A stretch of 64,000 bases of DNA from a bacterium (GCA_017536545.1 JAFXHF010000017.1:110884-174883); one strand, 5' to 3'. Shown: positions 17,541 through 27,073, counted from the first letter of the stretch. Made by a program: numbers and translations. Notes: generated by a model from the letters alone, not told the origin.

Positions 17541-18158
17541 ATGAGCGGGTATTGTTTTGAATTGATTACAGGTCCTATGAGTTGTGGTAAGACAGAAGAG
17601 TTGTTACGCCGTATAAGACGTTGTATCATTGCGAAGAAAAAAGTTAAAGTGATTTCACCAGAAGTTGATACAAGAGCTAAAGGTGATTATATTGAATCAA
17701 GAAATGGTTTATGGCTTGATGCAATTAAAGTTAAACATTCCGTTCAAATCTTAAGTGCTGTAAAAGATGCTGAAGTTGTTGCAATTGACGAATTACAATT
17801 CTTTGATTCTAATATTGCAAAAGTTATTACTCAATTAATGAATGAAGGCAAAAAAGTCATTGGTACAGGTTTAGAGCTAGATTTTAAAGCAGAACCTTTT
17901 GGTTCGATGCCAGAATTGATGTGTATTGCTACAAAAGTTGATAAATTACACGCAGTTTGTATGAAGTGTGGTTGTGAGCATGCAACAAGAACTCAACGTT
18001 TAATTGATGGTCAACCTGCTGATAAAAATTCGCCACTTATTATGATTGGTGGGGATGAAACATACGAAGCTAGATGTATCAAATGTTACGAGCTACCAGA
18101 CGTAAATGCAAAGAAAAAATCTTTAGGATTTAAGCTCTTACAGTTTAATAAAGAATAA
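17541..18158 (+). CDS. tdk: Thymidine kinase (type II)
   Basis: 205 residues; phosphorylates thymidine in pyrimidine salvage. P-loop GPMSCGKTEELL near residue 11, Walker B-like VVAIDELQFFD, GTGLELDF, and a zinc site from CMKCG and CIKCY. The P-loop reads GPMSCGKT instead of the common GPMFSGKS but keeps the Gly/Lys/Thr core. The ATG follows AAAGAAAGGG. Just upstream, GAGGA/TCCTC (about 17514-17527) can form a small hairpin near the ribosome site. deoC at 30.9 kb is another deoxynucleoside salvage gene. Confidence 0.95.
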   Translation: MSGYCFELITGPMSCGKTEELLRRIRRCIIAKKKVKVISPEVDTRAKGDYIESRNGLWLDAIKVKHSVQILSAVKDAEVVAIDELQFFDSNIAKVITQLMNEGKKVIGTGLELDFKAEPFGSMPELMCIATKVDKLHAVCMKCGCEHATRTQRLIDGQPADKNSPLIMIGGDETYEARCIKCYELPDVNAKKKSLGFKLLQFNKE

Positions 18159-18177
18159 CTCATACAATAGATAAATG

Positions 18178-18209
18178 AATGTGGAATTTAAAATTTCACA
18201 TTTTTTTTT
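18178..18209 (+). terminator. Terminator after tdk
   Basis: AATGTGGAA pairs with TTTCACATT (one G-T wobble), followed by a run of T. Confidence 0.8.
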
Positions 18210-18312
18210 ATATGTGATACTATAAACCTATAATAATCCACTCTAATATGGAACTTTTTTTGTTTAAGTTTCGTCTAACTAAAAGAAGGGATTATTGGAG
18301 GTGTAAATAAGA

Positions 18313-19533
18313 ATGAGAAAACTAATGAAAAAAAGTATTATATTTTTAAGTATTTTTCTGTTTATGTTTGGTTGGGTAATTCGCTCAAATGTTCATGCTT
18401 CAACGCCAGTTGAATTGTATGATAATGTTTGGAGGTTGATTAATTCAAAGTATGTTGACCAAACAAACAACGAACAAGATTGGCGTAAATGGCGACACAA
18501 GTACGATAGTGTAATTAAAACAGATGAAGACGCTTATGTTGCAATTGAAACCATGGTTGCAAGTTTGAATGATCCATATACTAAATTTTTAGATCCAAAA
18601 GAATTTAGTGAAGAAACAAATTCTATTAAAGGTTCATTGAAAGGTATTGGTATTCAGATTGGAGTGCAAGAAGGGAAACTAACTGTTATTGCACCGATAG
18701 AAGATACTCCTGCAGAAAAAGCTGGTCTTCTAGCTGGCGATGAAATTCTTTCTATTGATGGTAAGAGCACAAAAGGTATTACTGTAGATAAAGCAGCTGA
18801 ACAAATTCGTGGTGAAGAAGGAACTTCAGTTACTTTGGTTGTAAAACGTAAAGATCAAGAACTTAAATCTTATACAATTACTCGTGCTGAGATTGAAATT
18901 AAATCAATTTCACAAAAAGTTCCTGAAAATGTTACTATGCCAAAAGATATTGTTTATATTAGATTAAGCTCATTTATTAGTAGAAATGCTTCAAAAGAAT
19001 TTTCAGATATCTTAGCTAAAAATCCTGATATGAAAGCCGTGATTGTGGACTTGCGTTCTAATCCAGGAGGTTTGTTGAGTAATGCTATCTACATTTCTGA
19101 CATGTTTTTAAATGGCGGAGCAATTGTAAGTACCGTTGATAGAGATGGTTATAAAGAAACCCAAAAAGCAGCACGAGGAGTTTTGACTACAAAACCTGTT
19201 GTAGTTTTGATTGATAAGGGTTCAGCATCAGCAAGTGAAATCTTTTCAGGTGCTATCAAAGATAACAAACGTGGCGTAATTGTTGGTACTCAGTCTTTCG
19301 GTAAAGGTTTAGTTCAAGAAATTAATAAACTTCCAAATAATGCAGGTATCAATATCACTATCCAAAAGTATTTGACACCAAATGGAACCGATATCCATAA
19401 AAAAGGTATTACTCCAGATGTAGTGGTTGAAATTACTGAGGATGATATAAAAAATAAAAATGATGTTCAGTTGAAAAAAGCAATCGAAGTTGCACAACAA
19501 TTATCAAACGGAACATATGTAGTTCAAAAATAA
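18313..19533 (+). CDS. ctpA: C-terminal processing serine peptidase, family S41 (CtpA-like)
   Basis: 406 residues, exported: signal peptide within the first ~30 residues (hydrophobic IIFLSIFLFMFGWVI). A PDZ domain (~105-190) has GIGIQIGVQEGKL and DTPAEKAGLLAGDEILSIDG. The S41 domain has VDLRSNPGGLLSNA, catalytic-Ser segment DKGSASASEIFSGAI and catalytic-Lys segment GTQSFGKGLVQE. Trims C-termini of envelope proteins; in cyanobacteria CtpA processes PsbA, but no photosystem exists here. A strong GGAGGTG precedes the ATG. Confidence 0.94.
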   Translation: MRKLMKKSIIFLSIFLFMFGWVIRSNVHASTPVELYDNVWRLINSKYVDQTNNEQDWRKWRHKYDSVIKTDEDAYVAIETMVASLNDPYTKFLDPKEFSEETNSIKGSLKGIGIQIGVQEGKLTVIAPIEDTPAEKAGLLAGDEILSIDGKSTKGITVDKAAEQIRGEEGTSVTLVVKRKDQELKSYTITRAEIEIKSISQKVPENVTMPKDIVYIRLSSFISRNASKEFSDILAKNPDMKAVIVDLRSNPGGLLSNAIYISDMFLNGGAIVSTVDRDGYKETQKAARGVLTTKPVVVLIDKGSASASEIFSGAIKDNKRGVIVGTQSFGKGLVQEINKLPNNAGINITIQKYLTPNGTDIHKKGITPDVVVEITEDDIKNKNDVQLKKAIEVAQQLSNGTYVVQK

Positions 19534-19548
19534 GAGTTGAAAATAGTA

Positions 19549-19579
19549 AAAAAGAGCTGGTTATCCAGCTCTTTTTTTT
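19549..19579 (+). terminator. Terminator after ctpA
   Basis: AAGAGCTGG pairs with CCAGCTCTT (loop TTAT), with a following run of eight T. Confidence 0.92.
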
Positions 19580-19755
19580 GATTAAAAGCTTATATATGTC
19601 TGTATTTTTTATTAAATAGTTTTAAAAATGGCTCTGCAATACGCTTTTTGTATGATTATTTCTGAAAACCTTTGCTATATTGTATTTACATAAGGTTGGG
19701 ATTGCCCAATAAGATTATAGATATACATTATACCCATTTTTAAAGGAGTAAAAAT

Positions 19756-20547
19756 ATGCTAACAAGACTAGCTTTAGTTTTAGTGGTGTGCACTTTATTG
19801 TGCCAAAATTTTGTATTTGCAGAAGAAGAGAGCAAAATGGTATTTAAGGAGCAAAGGTTGGCAAGTTCTTCGCCTGTTGTTCCCAATATAGTGGATATAA
19901 ATAGAAATTTTCATAATTCAGTTTCTGAGTATATGAAATCAGGGAAATTTTTAGAAAATGAAATTGATACTTTAATGTTAAAAAAGGGAAGTAAATTTTA
20001 TGTAAAATCACTTCAACCATTGTCTTCAGACACTCCTGAAGGTTCAAGGGTTGAATTTGAAGCTGAAACTAATTTATTCTCTCCAAATCAATTATCGAAA
20101 GTTGTTTTTACAGGGGAAGTAATTGAAAATAAGCCTCCACGCAGAGTTGGTAGAAGTAGTACGTTGAAATTAGAAATACAGAAAATTAAAGTTGATAATA
20201 TTTCGTATAAAGCAAGTGCTTATATTTCAAAAGTTGGTAAAAAAAGTGTTAGGAATGGTGTATTAGCAGCTACTCCAATATATTTTACAAATTTAGCAGA
20301 TACTGCTGAAGTTGGTACTGTAACTATCGATAAGGTCTATAAAGATCCTTGTCAGTATTCTTGTGAAACAATCACAACAGTTGCAAGACCATTTTATTAT
20401 TTGGGTGCATCTTTTCTTCAGCTTGCAGATTTACTCGTTGTTGCACCAGTAGTAAGTTTATTCAGAAAAGGGAATCCTATTGATATCCCTAAAGAATCAT
20501 CTTTTGAAATTAAATTAGCAAGAGATATGGCTCTATTAAGAATTTAA
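19756..20547 (+). CDS. Secreted protein of unknown function
   Basis: 263 residues with a clear signal peptide (LALVLVVCTLLCQNFVFAEE). The mature protein has a beta-rich middle: KGSKFYVKSLQPLSSDTPEG, then VVFTGEVIENKPPRRVGRS and TLKLEIQKIKVDNISYKASA. This resembles the organisation of beta-barrel domains seen in envelope secretion proteins, but I cannot assign a family. A Cys pair (PCQYSC) sits near residue 200. The C-terminal helix PFYYLGASFLQLADLLVVAPVV could insert in or lie on a membrane. AAGGAG ribosome site; monocistronic. Confidence 0.78.
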   Translation: MLTRLALVLVVCTLLCQNFVFAEEESKMVFKEQRLASSSPVVPNIVDINRNFHNSVSEYMKSGKFLENEIDTLMLKKGSKFYVKSLQPLSSDTPEGSRVEFEAETNLFSPNQLSKVVFTGEVIENKPPRRVGRSSTLKLEIQKIKVDNISYKASAYISKVGKKSVRNGVLAATPIYFTNLADTAEVGTVTIDKVYKDPCQYSCETITTVARPFYYLGASFLQLADLLVVAPVVSLFRKGNPIDIPKESSFEIKLARDMALLRI

Positions 20548-20678
20548 AAAGGATTGATTTTTCTCAATCGTTTATTCATATTAGAAAAATTTTTAGAAAC
20601 TATTTAAAAGGTTGATGTAAATTTTATTAATATTTGGAATAATGTATTTGTTATCACCCTTATAGGAAGAAGAAGGCA

Positions 20679-20864
20679 ATGAATTTACACGAGCAATGCT
20701 TACTCCGTTATTTAACTTATCCTGATGAGTTATCTTATACAACAGAACTTCTAAAATTAAATAATAAAATACTTGAACAAAAGTTTGTTGTTAAAAACAT
20801 TCTTGCCAATATGCCTTTGTTAAATTATACTGAAGGAGTAAATGAATTATCAGGTTGCCTATAG
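20679..20864 (+). CDS. Possible small protein, 61 residues
   Basis: Begins MNLHEQCLLRYLTYPDELSY and follows a strong purine ribosome site (AGGAAGAAGAAGG). No domain, signal or membrane segment is visible. It lies 64 bp upstream of the CHASE2-GGDEF gene and may be a leader gene of that operon. Support is only the ribosome site and the spacing. Confidence 0.4.
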   Translation: MNLHEQCLLRYLTYPDELSYTTELLKLNNKILEQKFVVKNILANMPLLNYTEGVNELSGCL

Positions 20865-20928
20865 GTTTGCACGATGTTTGTAAGCATAATCGTACGTACT
20901 TATTGGTAAAACAACAAGGGTTGGATTT

Positions 20929-22650
20929 ATGTTGAAAAAGCTTTTATATACTCTATGGATTTCCGTGTTCGCTGTATTATTGTTTTTTAGTGTGAAAAAC
21001 GGAAGTTTTGCTACGTTTATTAACTCTATGGAAAATAGGACTTTTGATATTCGTCAAAGTCTTATTGTGAATTCTGGCATACGTCAGCATAATAAAGATA
21101 TTGTTATTGTTGCAATTGATGATGCTAGTTATGAATATATTTTGGATAATTATGGGGAATGGCCATTAAGACGTGATATGTACGCTAAAATGGTTGATTA
21201 TATTGAAGCTCAAAATCCGAAAAGTATTGCATTTGATTTTATGTTTGTAAAATCAATGAAGAGTAGTGTTGAATCTGATAATGCATTGATTAATATTTTT
21301 AAAAAATATGATAATGTATTTACTGGTATGAATTTGGATGATCAACCTAAAGATTTGAGAGTTCCTCCAGTTTTACCTGACAAATTAGCTGTGAAATTAG
21401 AAAATCCACAAGATTTTAATGTTATGGAGTATTCAAATTGTCGTGTAATTTTGCAGGGAATTCTTGATGCAACTTCTAATATTGGGATGATAAATGTTTC
21501 CCGTTCGGAAGATGGCGTATTACGTAAAATGCCAATATTTTTAAAATATCAAGATAAATTCTATCCTCAATTAGGATATATGGTTGGAGTTCATTATCTT
21601 GGTCAAGAGCCTATGTTAGTTGTAGATGACGATGGTTCTGGAGAAGGTCTTATCCTGAATTGGTATGGTCATGCTGGAACTTTTGAAAATATTCCGATGT
21701 ATAAATTGTTAAAAGCTGTTGATGGTAAAGAGGCTTTTGATTATAATTTTGAAAATAAAGTTGTTTATTTTGGGGCAACAGCAGCAAGTTTATTCGATAT
21801 TAAAACAGTTCCAGTTGATAAAGTTTTTCCAGGGGTTGAAGTTCAAGCAACTTATGTGAATAACGTAATTGACGGAAGTTTTATTGTGAAAGCTCCGATG
21901 TGGGTGAATTTTGTGTTAGGACTAGTGTTGAGTATATTGACGGTTCTTTTTGTTTTAAGAATTTCTTCAATGCCTGTTGCACTTGGTTTATCCGCAACTG
22001 TTTATGGTTTATATATAATTTTAGCCCACTATGTAATGATGTATCGTAATTGGTGGGTTGGAATCGTTATTCCTTTAACTATTGCATTATTATTTTTTAT
22101 TGGTGCTGTTATAGTTAAGTATTTAATCAAGTCAAGAGATTTTGATCATCAGTATAAGTTAGCTACAACTGATGGTTTGACTGAACTTTATAATCATAGA
22201 TACTTCCAAGAACAAATGCAAAATCAAGTATCACATTCTGCTCGTTATAATGTACCGTTATCGTTGATTTTGGTTGATATTGATTACTTTAAAAAGTTCA
22301 ATGATACATTTGGACACCAATCAGGTGATGCTGTGTTAAGACAGGTTGCGTTTACATTAAAGAAAAATGTCAGAGCAACCGATATAGTATGTAGATATGG
22401 AGGAGAAGAAATGAGTATTATCCTCCCAAATACAAAATATGAGGAAGCAGTTGCAATTGCTAATAAATTATGTGCACTTGTGGCTTCAAAAGCTTGTAAG
22501 TTAAGCAATGGAAAAGAAAGTAATGTAACTATTAGCTTAGGCGTGGCATCTTTCGGAGAAGAAGATGGGCAAGCTCCTGCAACAATTATAGAATCAGCGG
22601 ATAAAAGATTGTATAACGCTAAAGAAAATGGCAGAAACAGAGTTAATTAA
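20929..22650 (+). CDS. CHASE2-sensor diguanylate cyclase (GGDEF)
   Basis: A 573-residue membrane protein. An N-terminal membrane anchor (~7-25) leads to an extracytoplasmic CHASE2 domain (~30-310; DIVIVAIDDASYEYI and WPLRRDMYAKMVDYI are typical). Three membrane helices (~325-402) and a cytoplasmic GGDEF domain (~420-570; TDGLTELYNHRYFQ, LVDIDYFKKFNDTFGHQSGD) follow. The signature is GGEEM (~491-495): the catalytic Glu is kept, but Met replaces the usual Phe. I see no RxxD inhibitory site directly before it. Probably makes c-di-GMP in response to an outside signal. The P-loop/TPR gene follows five bases after the stop. Confidence 0.92.
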   Translation: MLKKLLYTLWISVFAVLLFFSVKNGSFATFINSMENRTFDIRQSLIVNSGIRQHNKDIVIVAIDDASYEYILDNYGEWPLRRDMYAKMVDYIEAQNPKSIAFDFMFVKSMKSSVESDNALINIFKKYDNVFTGMNLDDQPKDLRVPPVLPDKLAVKLENPQDFNVMEYSNCRVILQGILDATSNIGMINVSRSEDGVLRKMPIFLKYQDKFYPQLGYMVGVHYLGQEPMLVVDDDGSGEGLILNWYGHAGTFENIPMYKLLKAVDGKEAFDYNFENKVVYFGATAASLFDIKTVPVDKVFPGVEVQATYVNNVIDGSFIVKAPMWVNFVLGLVLSILTVLFVLRISSMPVALGLSATVYGLYIILAHYVMMYRNWWVGIVIPLTIALLFFIGAVIVKYLIKSRDFDHQYKLATTDGLTELYNHRYFQEQMQNQVSHSARYNVPLSLILVDIDYFKKFNDTFGHQSGDAVLRQVAFTLKKNVRATDIVCRYGGEEMSIILPNTKYEEAVAIANKLCALVASKACKLSNGKESNVTISLGVASFGEEDGQAPATIIESADKRLYNAKENGRNRVN

Positions 22651-22655
22651 AATAT

Positions 22656-25070
22656 ATGAGTAAATTTATCGAAAAACCTATAAATATTAAAGAATTACCA
22701 AAGGAATTTCCTATAGATTCTTGTTTGTTAGAAAACAACGAAAAGCAAATAGGTCAAATTTGTGATTTTTTAATGAATGACAAAAATTTACTTCAAGTTA
22801 ATGGTTTTAAAGGTAGTGGAAAATCAGAAATAGTTAATTTTGTATCTAACTTTTTAAATCATAATGTTATTCATCTACATTATACTTGTTTAGAAACAAC
22901 TATTCTAGATGATATGTTGTTAAGTTTTTTTGATGCTTTTAGAAGTTATACGATGATTGGTATGATTATGCCACCTAAAATTAAGGTGGAAAATTTTAAT
23001 CAAAGAATCAATGCTTATTTTACAACTGTTACTAGTCCAATTTTGGTTGTTATAGATTCTTTTGAGAGTATCGTAAAAGAGAACAAAACAGATGTAGTGA
23101 ATTTTTTAAAGCATTTATTGAAGTTCCCTAATGTGAAAATAATTTTAGTTGGGAAAGCTACAGTGGAAGATTTTTCTGAGATTGAGTATGAAAAGGTTAC
23201 AACTTTGGCTTTCTCTCAAAAGATTTTTGAAAGATATCTAAGAGATAACGGAATTAAAAATATTGGAGTTCTTTCAAATGAATTGTATAAACTTTCAAAA
23301 GGTTATTATAATTATCTGAAACTTGCGGTGAATATAATCAATTTAAGACAGTTAACCTTGGTTAGTTTCTTAGAATTGTATTCAAAAAGTTATATGGCGT
23401 TTCCTGAATTTATCGTAAGAGAAGCAATTTCTCTGGTTGATCCTGTGAGTGCACATTTATTCAGATTGCTTACTGTAATGCGTATTCCAATTCACGTTAA
23501 TTTGTTAAAGTCACTGCACTTGTATGATGAACAAAAAGTTTTGTTTTTTGTTCAAAACTCGTTGTTATCGGTGGCAGGTGAGTGTTTATATCTAAAAGAC
23601 ACATTAAGGGTTGTGATTGAGAATCAAATCCCCGAAAATGTAATGATAAAATTGCATACTGCTTGTGTTGATTTATATAATACACAACTACCGTTAAAAC
23701 CATTGGAACGTGATTTGATGCTTTCTCGTCAAACTATGAGAAATGAAATTGAATACCACAGTATGTTCATTCCTAAAAAACCTGTGCTTACTCAAACTGT
23801 TCAATCCGTGATGCCAAATCAAGCGGTTATGTTGGCTCCACAAACTCCTCAAGTGGAACAAGTGCAAGAAAAAGTTCAGGAAGTTCCTCAGGTTGAAGAA
23901 ACAACAGAAGAAAAAATTAATAAAATCAGCTTTATAATCGAGGATGAAGCTGTTTTAGATAATATTGCAGATTCAATTCGAGGATTTATTGATTCAACTG
24001 CACAAGATACTCAACTTGAAAAAGATAGTGTAAGTATGAGTTTGCAACAAATTTTGAATGCTGCAAACAAAGAAGAACAAAATTATAACTACAAACGAGT
24101 TGTTATGCTCTATCAAAATGCTTTAACCAAGACTGATGACGATGATTTTTATATGTTTTTGCCACAGATTTATACAAAATTAGCAAAAGCATATCAAAAT
24201 CTTTCAGATTGGTATGAAGCATTAGAATATTATACTCAAGCACAAGATTTTTATTTTAATGCATCAAATATGTACAAATTTTATGAAATAAAACTTGAAA
24301 TTGCTAATATCTATTACTTAATGTACAAACTTGATAATGCAAAATTTATTCTTTCAGAGCTAGAAAAAGCTCAAGATTTGCCGAATGAATTAGCTATTGG
24401 GGTTTATCTATCTTGTGCAAAATTGAGTGATGATGTGGAAGTTGAATATTCTTACTATAAAAAAGCAATTCCGCTTGTTGAAATTTCAACAAATAAAGCG
24501 TTAGTTTCTGAATTGTATTATAAATTTGCGGTTGCTAGTGATGAAAAAGATGATCCGAGAACTGCTGCAGAATTTTACAAGAAATGTATTGATATAGATT
24601 CCAATCCAAAACATAATACATATTTGTCTATGGCGTTATCTAATATAGCAGAACTCTATGATGAAGCAGGTGCGACAAAACAAGCTGTTAAATATTACAA
24701 TGAAAGTATAAAAATTGATACTTTGATGCGTAATTATAATGGCTTATATAATTCAGCAATTCATTTAGCAGAAATTTATGCTGCAGGAAATGATGAAAAA
24801 TCTTTAGAATATATGAATAAAGCATTAGAGTACGCAAAATTATTAAAAGAACCATTTTATATTGCTGGAGCATCTTTAGAAATCGGAGATTTCTATTACT
24901 TGCGTAAAGATTTTGATAATGCGTATAAATATTTTATGGAAGCTTATAAGGTTGCAAAAACTTCATTTACACAGGATAATTTGAATAAAGTTGTATCTAG
25001 AATTGAAGATTTGCAAAAACGAATCAAAGAAGATGAGTTTTTGAAGTTGCAGGAAAAGTATGGTAAATAA
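22656..25070 (+). CDS. STAND-like P-loop ATPase with C-terminal TPR repeats
   Basis: 804 residues. An N-terminal AAA/STAND-type NTPase has Walker A GFKGSGKS (50-57) and Walker B ILVVIDSF (~127-134), followed by a helical/winged-helix region to ~330. A Pro/Gln/Val-rich linker (~380-420) leads to eight or so TPR-like helix pairs (~480-790; for example WYEALEYYTQAQDFY and AVKYYNESIKIDTL). Such proteins act as signal-dependent switches or scaffolds. Its immediate linkage to the CHASE2-GGDEF gene suggests a shared pathway. No ribosome site is obvious, so translational coupling is likely. The 3' end overlaps rsmG by 11 bp. Confidence 0.82.
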   Translation: MSKFIEKPINIKELPKEFPIDSCLLENNEKQIGQICDFLMNDKNLLQVNGFKGSGKSEIVNFVSNFLNHNVIHLHYTCLETTILDDMLLSFFDAFRSYTMIGMIMPPKIKVENFNQRINAYFTTVTSPILVVIDSFESIVKENKTDVVNFLKHLLKFPNVKIILVGKATVEDFSEIEYEKVTTLAFSQKIFERYLRDNGIKNIGVLSNELYKLSKGYYNYLKLAVNIINLRQLTLVSFLELYSKSYMAFPEFIVREAISLVDPVSAHLFRLLTVMRIPIHVNLLKSLHLYDEQKVLFFVQNSLLSVAGECLYLKDTLRVVIENQIPENVMIKLHTACVDLYNTQLPLKPLERDLMLSRQTMRNEIEYHSMFIPKKPVLTQTVQSVMPNQAVMLAPQTPQVEQVQEKVQEVPQVEETTEEKINKISFIIEDEAVLDNIADSIRGFIDSTAQDTQLEKDSVSMSLQQILNAANKEEQNYNYKRVVMLYQNALTKTDDDDFYMFLPQIYTKLAKAYQNLSDWYEALEYYTQAQDFYFNASNMYKFYEIKLEIANIYYLMYKLDNAKFILSELEKAQDLPNELAIGVYLSCAKLSDDVEVEYSYYKKAIPLVEISTNKALVSELYYKFAVASDEKDDPRTAAEFYKKCIDIDSNPKHNTYLSMALSNIAELYDEAGATKQAVKYYNESIKIDTLMRNYNGLYNSAIHLAEIYAAGNDEKSLEYMNKALEYAKLLKEPFYIAGASLEIGDFYYLRKDFDNAYKYFMEAYKVAKTSFTQDNLNKVVSRIEDLQKRIKEDEFLKLQEKYGK

Positions 25071-25650
25071 AGAGAATTACACAAAATATATGGAATTATT
25101 TTTGGAAGAAAACTCCAAGGTGAATTTGATTTCAAAGAATGATGAAAAATTTTTATGGGAAAAACATGTTTTTGATTCATTGGGAATCGAAAAGTTTTTT
25201 GATAAATATGGTACTTGTAAAACTCTGCTAGATATTGGTACAGGCGGTGGTTTCCCTGCTTTACCGATTGCAATTACTTATCCTGAAATTCAAGTTACGG
25301 CAGTGGATAGTATTGCGAAAAAAATCAGAGCTATTTCTTCAATTGCTGTAAAAATGGATTTAACTAATGTTTTTCCAACTTGTGCTAGGGTAGAAACTTT
25401 ATCTGGTGAATATGACGTTGTTACATCTCGTGCGGTTTCATCTTTGAAAAATATTTGTGAATATGCACTTCCAAAACTTAAAAAAGGTGGTTATTTTGTT
25501 GCTTATAAATCAAGAAAAACTCCAGAAGAGATTGCTGAAGCAAAGAGTGTCTTAAAAAAATATAAAGCTGAAATTGTTGAAATTCTTGAATATGATTTGC
25601 CTCTAGAAGAAAATTTAACAAGAAATCTGATTGTGATAAAAAAAAGCTAA
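25060..25650 (+). CDS. rsmG: 16S rRNA (guanine-527-N7)-methyltransferase RsmG (GidB)
   Basis: A 196-residue SAM-dependent methyltransferase acting on G527 of 16S rRNA. Motifs: KVNLISK, WEKHVFDSLG, SAM-binding LLDIGTGGGFPALPIAI, VDSIAKKIRAI and VTSRAVSSLKNI. Slightly short for the family (about 205-240). It starts inside the end of the preceding ATPase gene with AGGAAAA upstream. Confidence 0.93.
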   Translation: MVNKENYTKYMELFLEENSKVNLISKNDEKFLWEKHVFDSLGIEKFFDKYGTCKTLLDIGTGGGFPALPIAITYPEIQVTAVDSIAKKIRAISSIAVKMDLTNVFPTCARVETLSGEYDVVTSRAVSSLKNICEYALPKLKKGGYFVAYKSRKTPEEIAEAKSVLKKYKAEIVEILEYDLPLEENLTRNLIVIKKS

Positions 25651-25742
25651 AGAACCTTTAATAATTGTAATATTAGCCTTGATTTCATTGCATATAAATC
25701 TTGTTGTTCTAGAATAAAAAGAAAGGGACAAAGGGGTTATAT

Positions 25743-26159
25743 ATGACTATTATTAATGATGTTTTTACTGTTCATACTAAAGGTAATACAGATATAATTG
25801 ATATTACACCACAGATTAGAAATGTTGTGTATAATCATCAATTACAAAACGCAGTAGTGTTTGTTTATGCAAAAGGGAGTACGGTTTCTATTACAAATAT
25901 TGAATTTGAACCAGGGTTGTTGGTAGATTTGCCAGAGGCTTTGGATAGGATTGCTCCAGTAAGGAAAGATTATCATCATGATGAGATGTGGCATGATGGT
26001 AATGGTTATGCACACGTCAGAGCATCAATTGTTGGGAATTCAACCCATATTCCGTTGATTGATGGGGTTTTGCATATGGGACAATGGCAACAAGTTGTTC
26101 TTATCGATTTTGATAATAAAGCTCGGGCTCGTCAAGTAAATGTTCAAATAATTTACTAA
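25743..26159 (+). CDS. yjbQ: YjbQ/UPF0047 family protein
   Basis: 138 residues, a small beta-rich enzyme-like fold. Characteristic segments: GSTVSITNIEFEPGL, HHDEMWHDGNGYAHVRAS, GNSTHIPLIDG and MGQWQQVVLIDFD. Family members have weak thiamine-phosphate-synthase-like activity in reports; the true role is unclear. AAAGGGG ribosome site. Confidence 0.88.
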   Translation: MTIINDVFTVHTKGNTDIIDITPQIRNVVYNHQLQNAVVFVYAKGSTVSITNIEFEPGLLVDLPEALDRIAPVRKDYHHDEMWHDGNGYAHVRASIVGNSTHIPLIDGVLHMGQWQQVVLIDFDNKARARQVNVQIIY

Positions 26160-26189
26160 TTTGCATTTTTTGTAGCAAATACATATAAT
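26160..26189 (+). promoter_or_regulatory. Promoter/operator-like element upstream of the pseudopilin gene
   Basis: TTTGC (26160-26164), seven bases, GTAGCAA (26172-26178), five bases, TATAAT (26184-26189). TTTGC and GCAAA form a dyad just upstream of the -10. Almost the same arrangement occurs at 41777-41805 before another lineage-specific gene. Confidence 0.45.
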
Positions 26190-26217
26190 AAATTTATCGA
26201 AAAATTTGGAGAGTGCG

Positions 26218-27015
26218 ATGTGGTATAAGAAAATTTTCCATAAAATGGGTTTTACATTGGCAGAAGGTGCTACGCACGTAGATATGCCACCAATTATTGC
26301 TAAAGCAGGTTTTACATTGGCAGAGGTATTAATTACGTTGGGTATTATTGGCGTAGTTGCGGCGATGAGTATACCAACGCTTATTACTAATGTTCAAAAA
26401 ACAAGAACGGCAACTGAACTAAAAAAAGCATTTGCGGAAATTTCTGTTGCAGTCAGGCTAGCTGAAAGTGAGTATGGTGATATCACAGGTTGGACATATG
26501 ATACTAAGACTTCTTCAGCTATTGCTGCTGCAGGTTTATTTGATACTTATATTTTGCCATTTATGAAAATTTCAAGAAAAGAAGTAAGAGGACAGGACTT
26601 AATCTATTATAAGCCTAATAACCAAAGAGAAACTGGTTTAGCAATTTTAAGAGGTAATTCTGTTTCTTATACTTTATTATCTGGAGTTCAAATGGTGGTT
26701 TCAAATAACTCTATAGGTACTGTGAATGGTGTTGCTGAACAAATAGGTTTTATTATTGATTTAAACGGTTATGAAACAAAGCCAAATCGTTTTGGTAGAG
26801 ATGCATTCATGGTAATAATCTATCCTAACAAAGGTGTTCATATGATGTATCAAGATGATGGGGAACAAGGTGCAAAGCAACGTACTAGACAACAACTTTT
26901 AAATGGTCCATCAGGTTTCCAATATCAGTGTAATGCACGTGGTCGTGGTATGTGGTGTGGAGCTGTTATCCAAAAAGATGGTTGGAAAATTGCTCCAGAT
27001 TATCCTTGGAATTAG
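26218..27015 (+). CDS. Type IV pilin/pseudopilin-like protein with duplicated cleavage-site segment
   Basis: 265 residues. A class III prepilin signal: GFTLAE at 31-36 followed by a hydrophobic helix (VLITLGIIGVVAAMSIPTLI). An identical GFTLAE lies at 11-16, with GATHVDMPPIIAKA between the two copies. The remaining ~200 residues form a globular domain with a C-terminal pair of Cys (YQCN, MWCG). It would be processed by a prepilin peptidase and assembled in a pilus, pseudopilus or DNA-uptake system. The ATG at 26218 follows GGAGAG; the TTG at 26206 lies upstream of it. A degenerate GspE/PilB-like ATPase is at 48.2 kb; no other pilus genes are present. Confidence 0.9.
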   Translation: MWYKKIFHKMGFTLAEGATHVDMPPIIAKAGFTLAEVLITLGIIGVVAAMSIPTLITNVQKTRTATELKKAFAEISVAVRLAESEYGDITGWTYDTKTSSAIAAAGLFDTYILPFMKISRKEVRGQDLIYYKPNNQRETGLAILRGNSVSYTLLSGVQMVVSNNSIGTVNGVAEQIGFIIDLNGYETKPNRFGRDAFMVIIYPNKGVHMMYQDDGEQGAKQRTRQQLLNGPSGFQYQCNARGRGMWCGAVIQKDGWKIAPDYPWN

Positions 27016-27020
27016 AAAAA

Positions 27021-27052
27021 AGAAGATGGTAGTTTAACCATCTTCTTTTTTT
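27021..27052 (+). terminator. Terminator after the pseudopilin gene
   Basis: AGAAGATGGT pairs with ACCATCTTCT (loop AGTTTA) and is followed by T residues. Confidence 0.88.
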
Positions 27053-27073
27053 GTAGTTTATGTTTATTTATTT

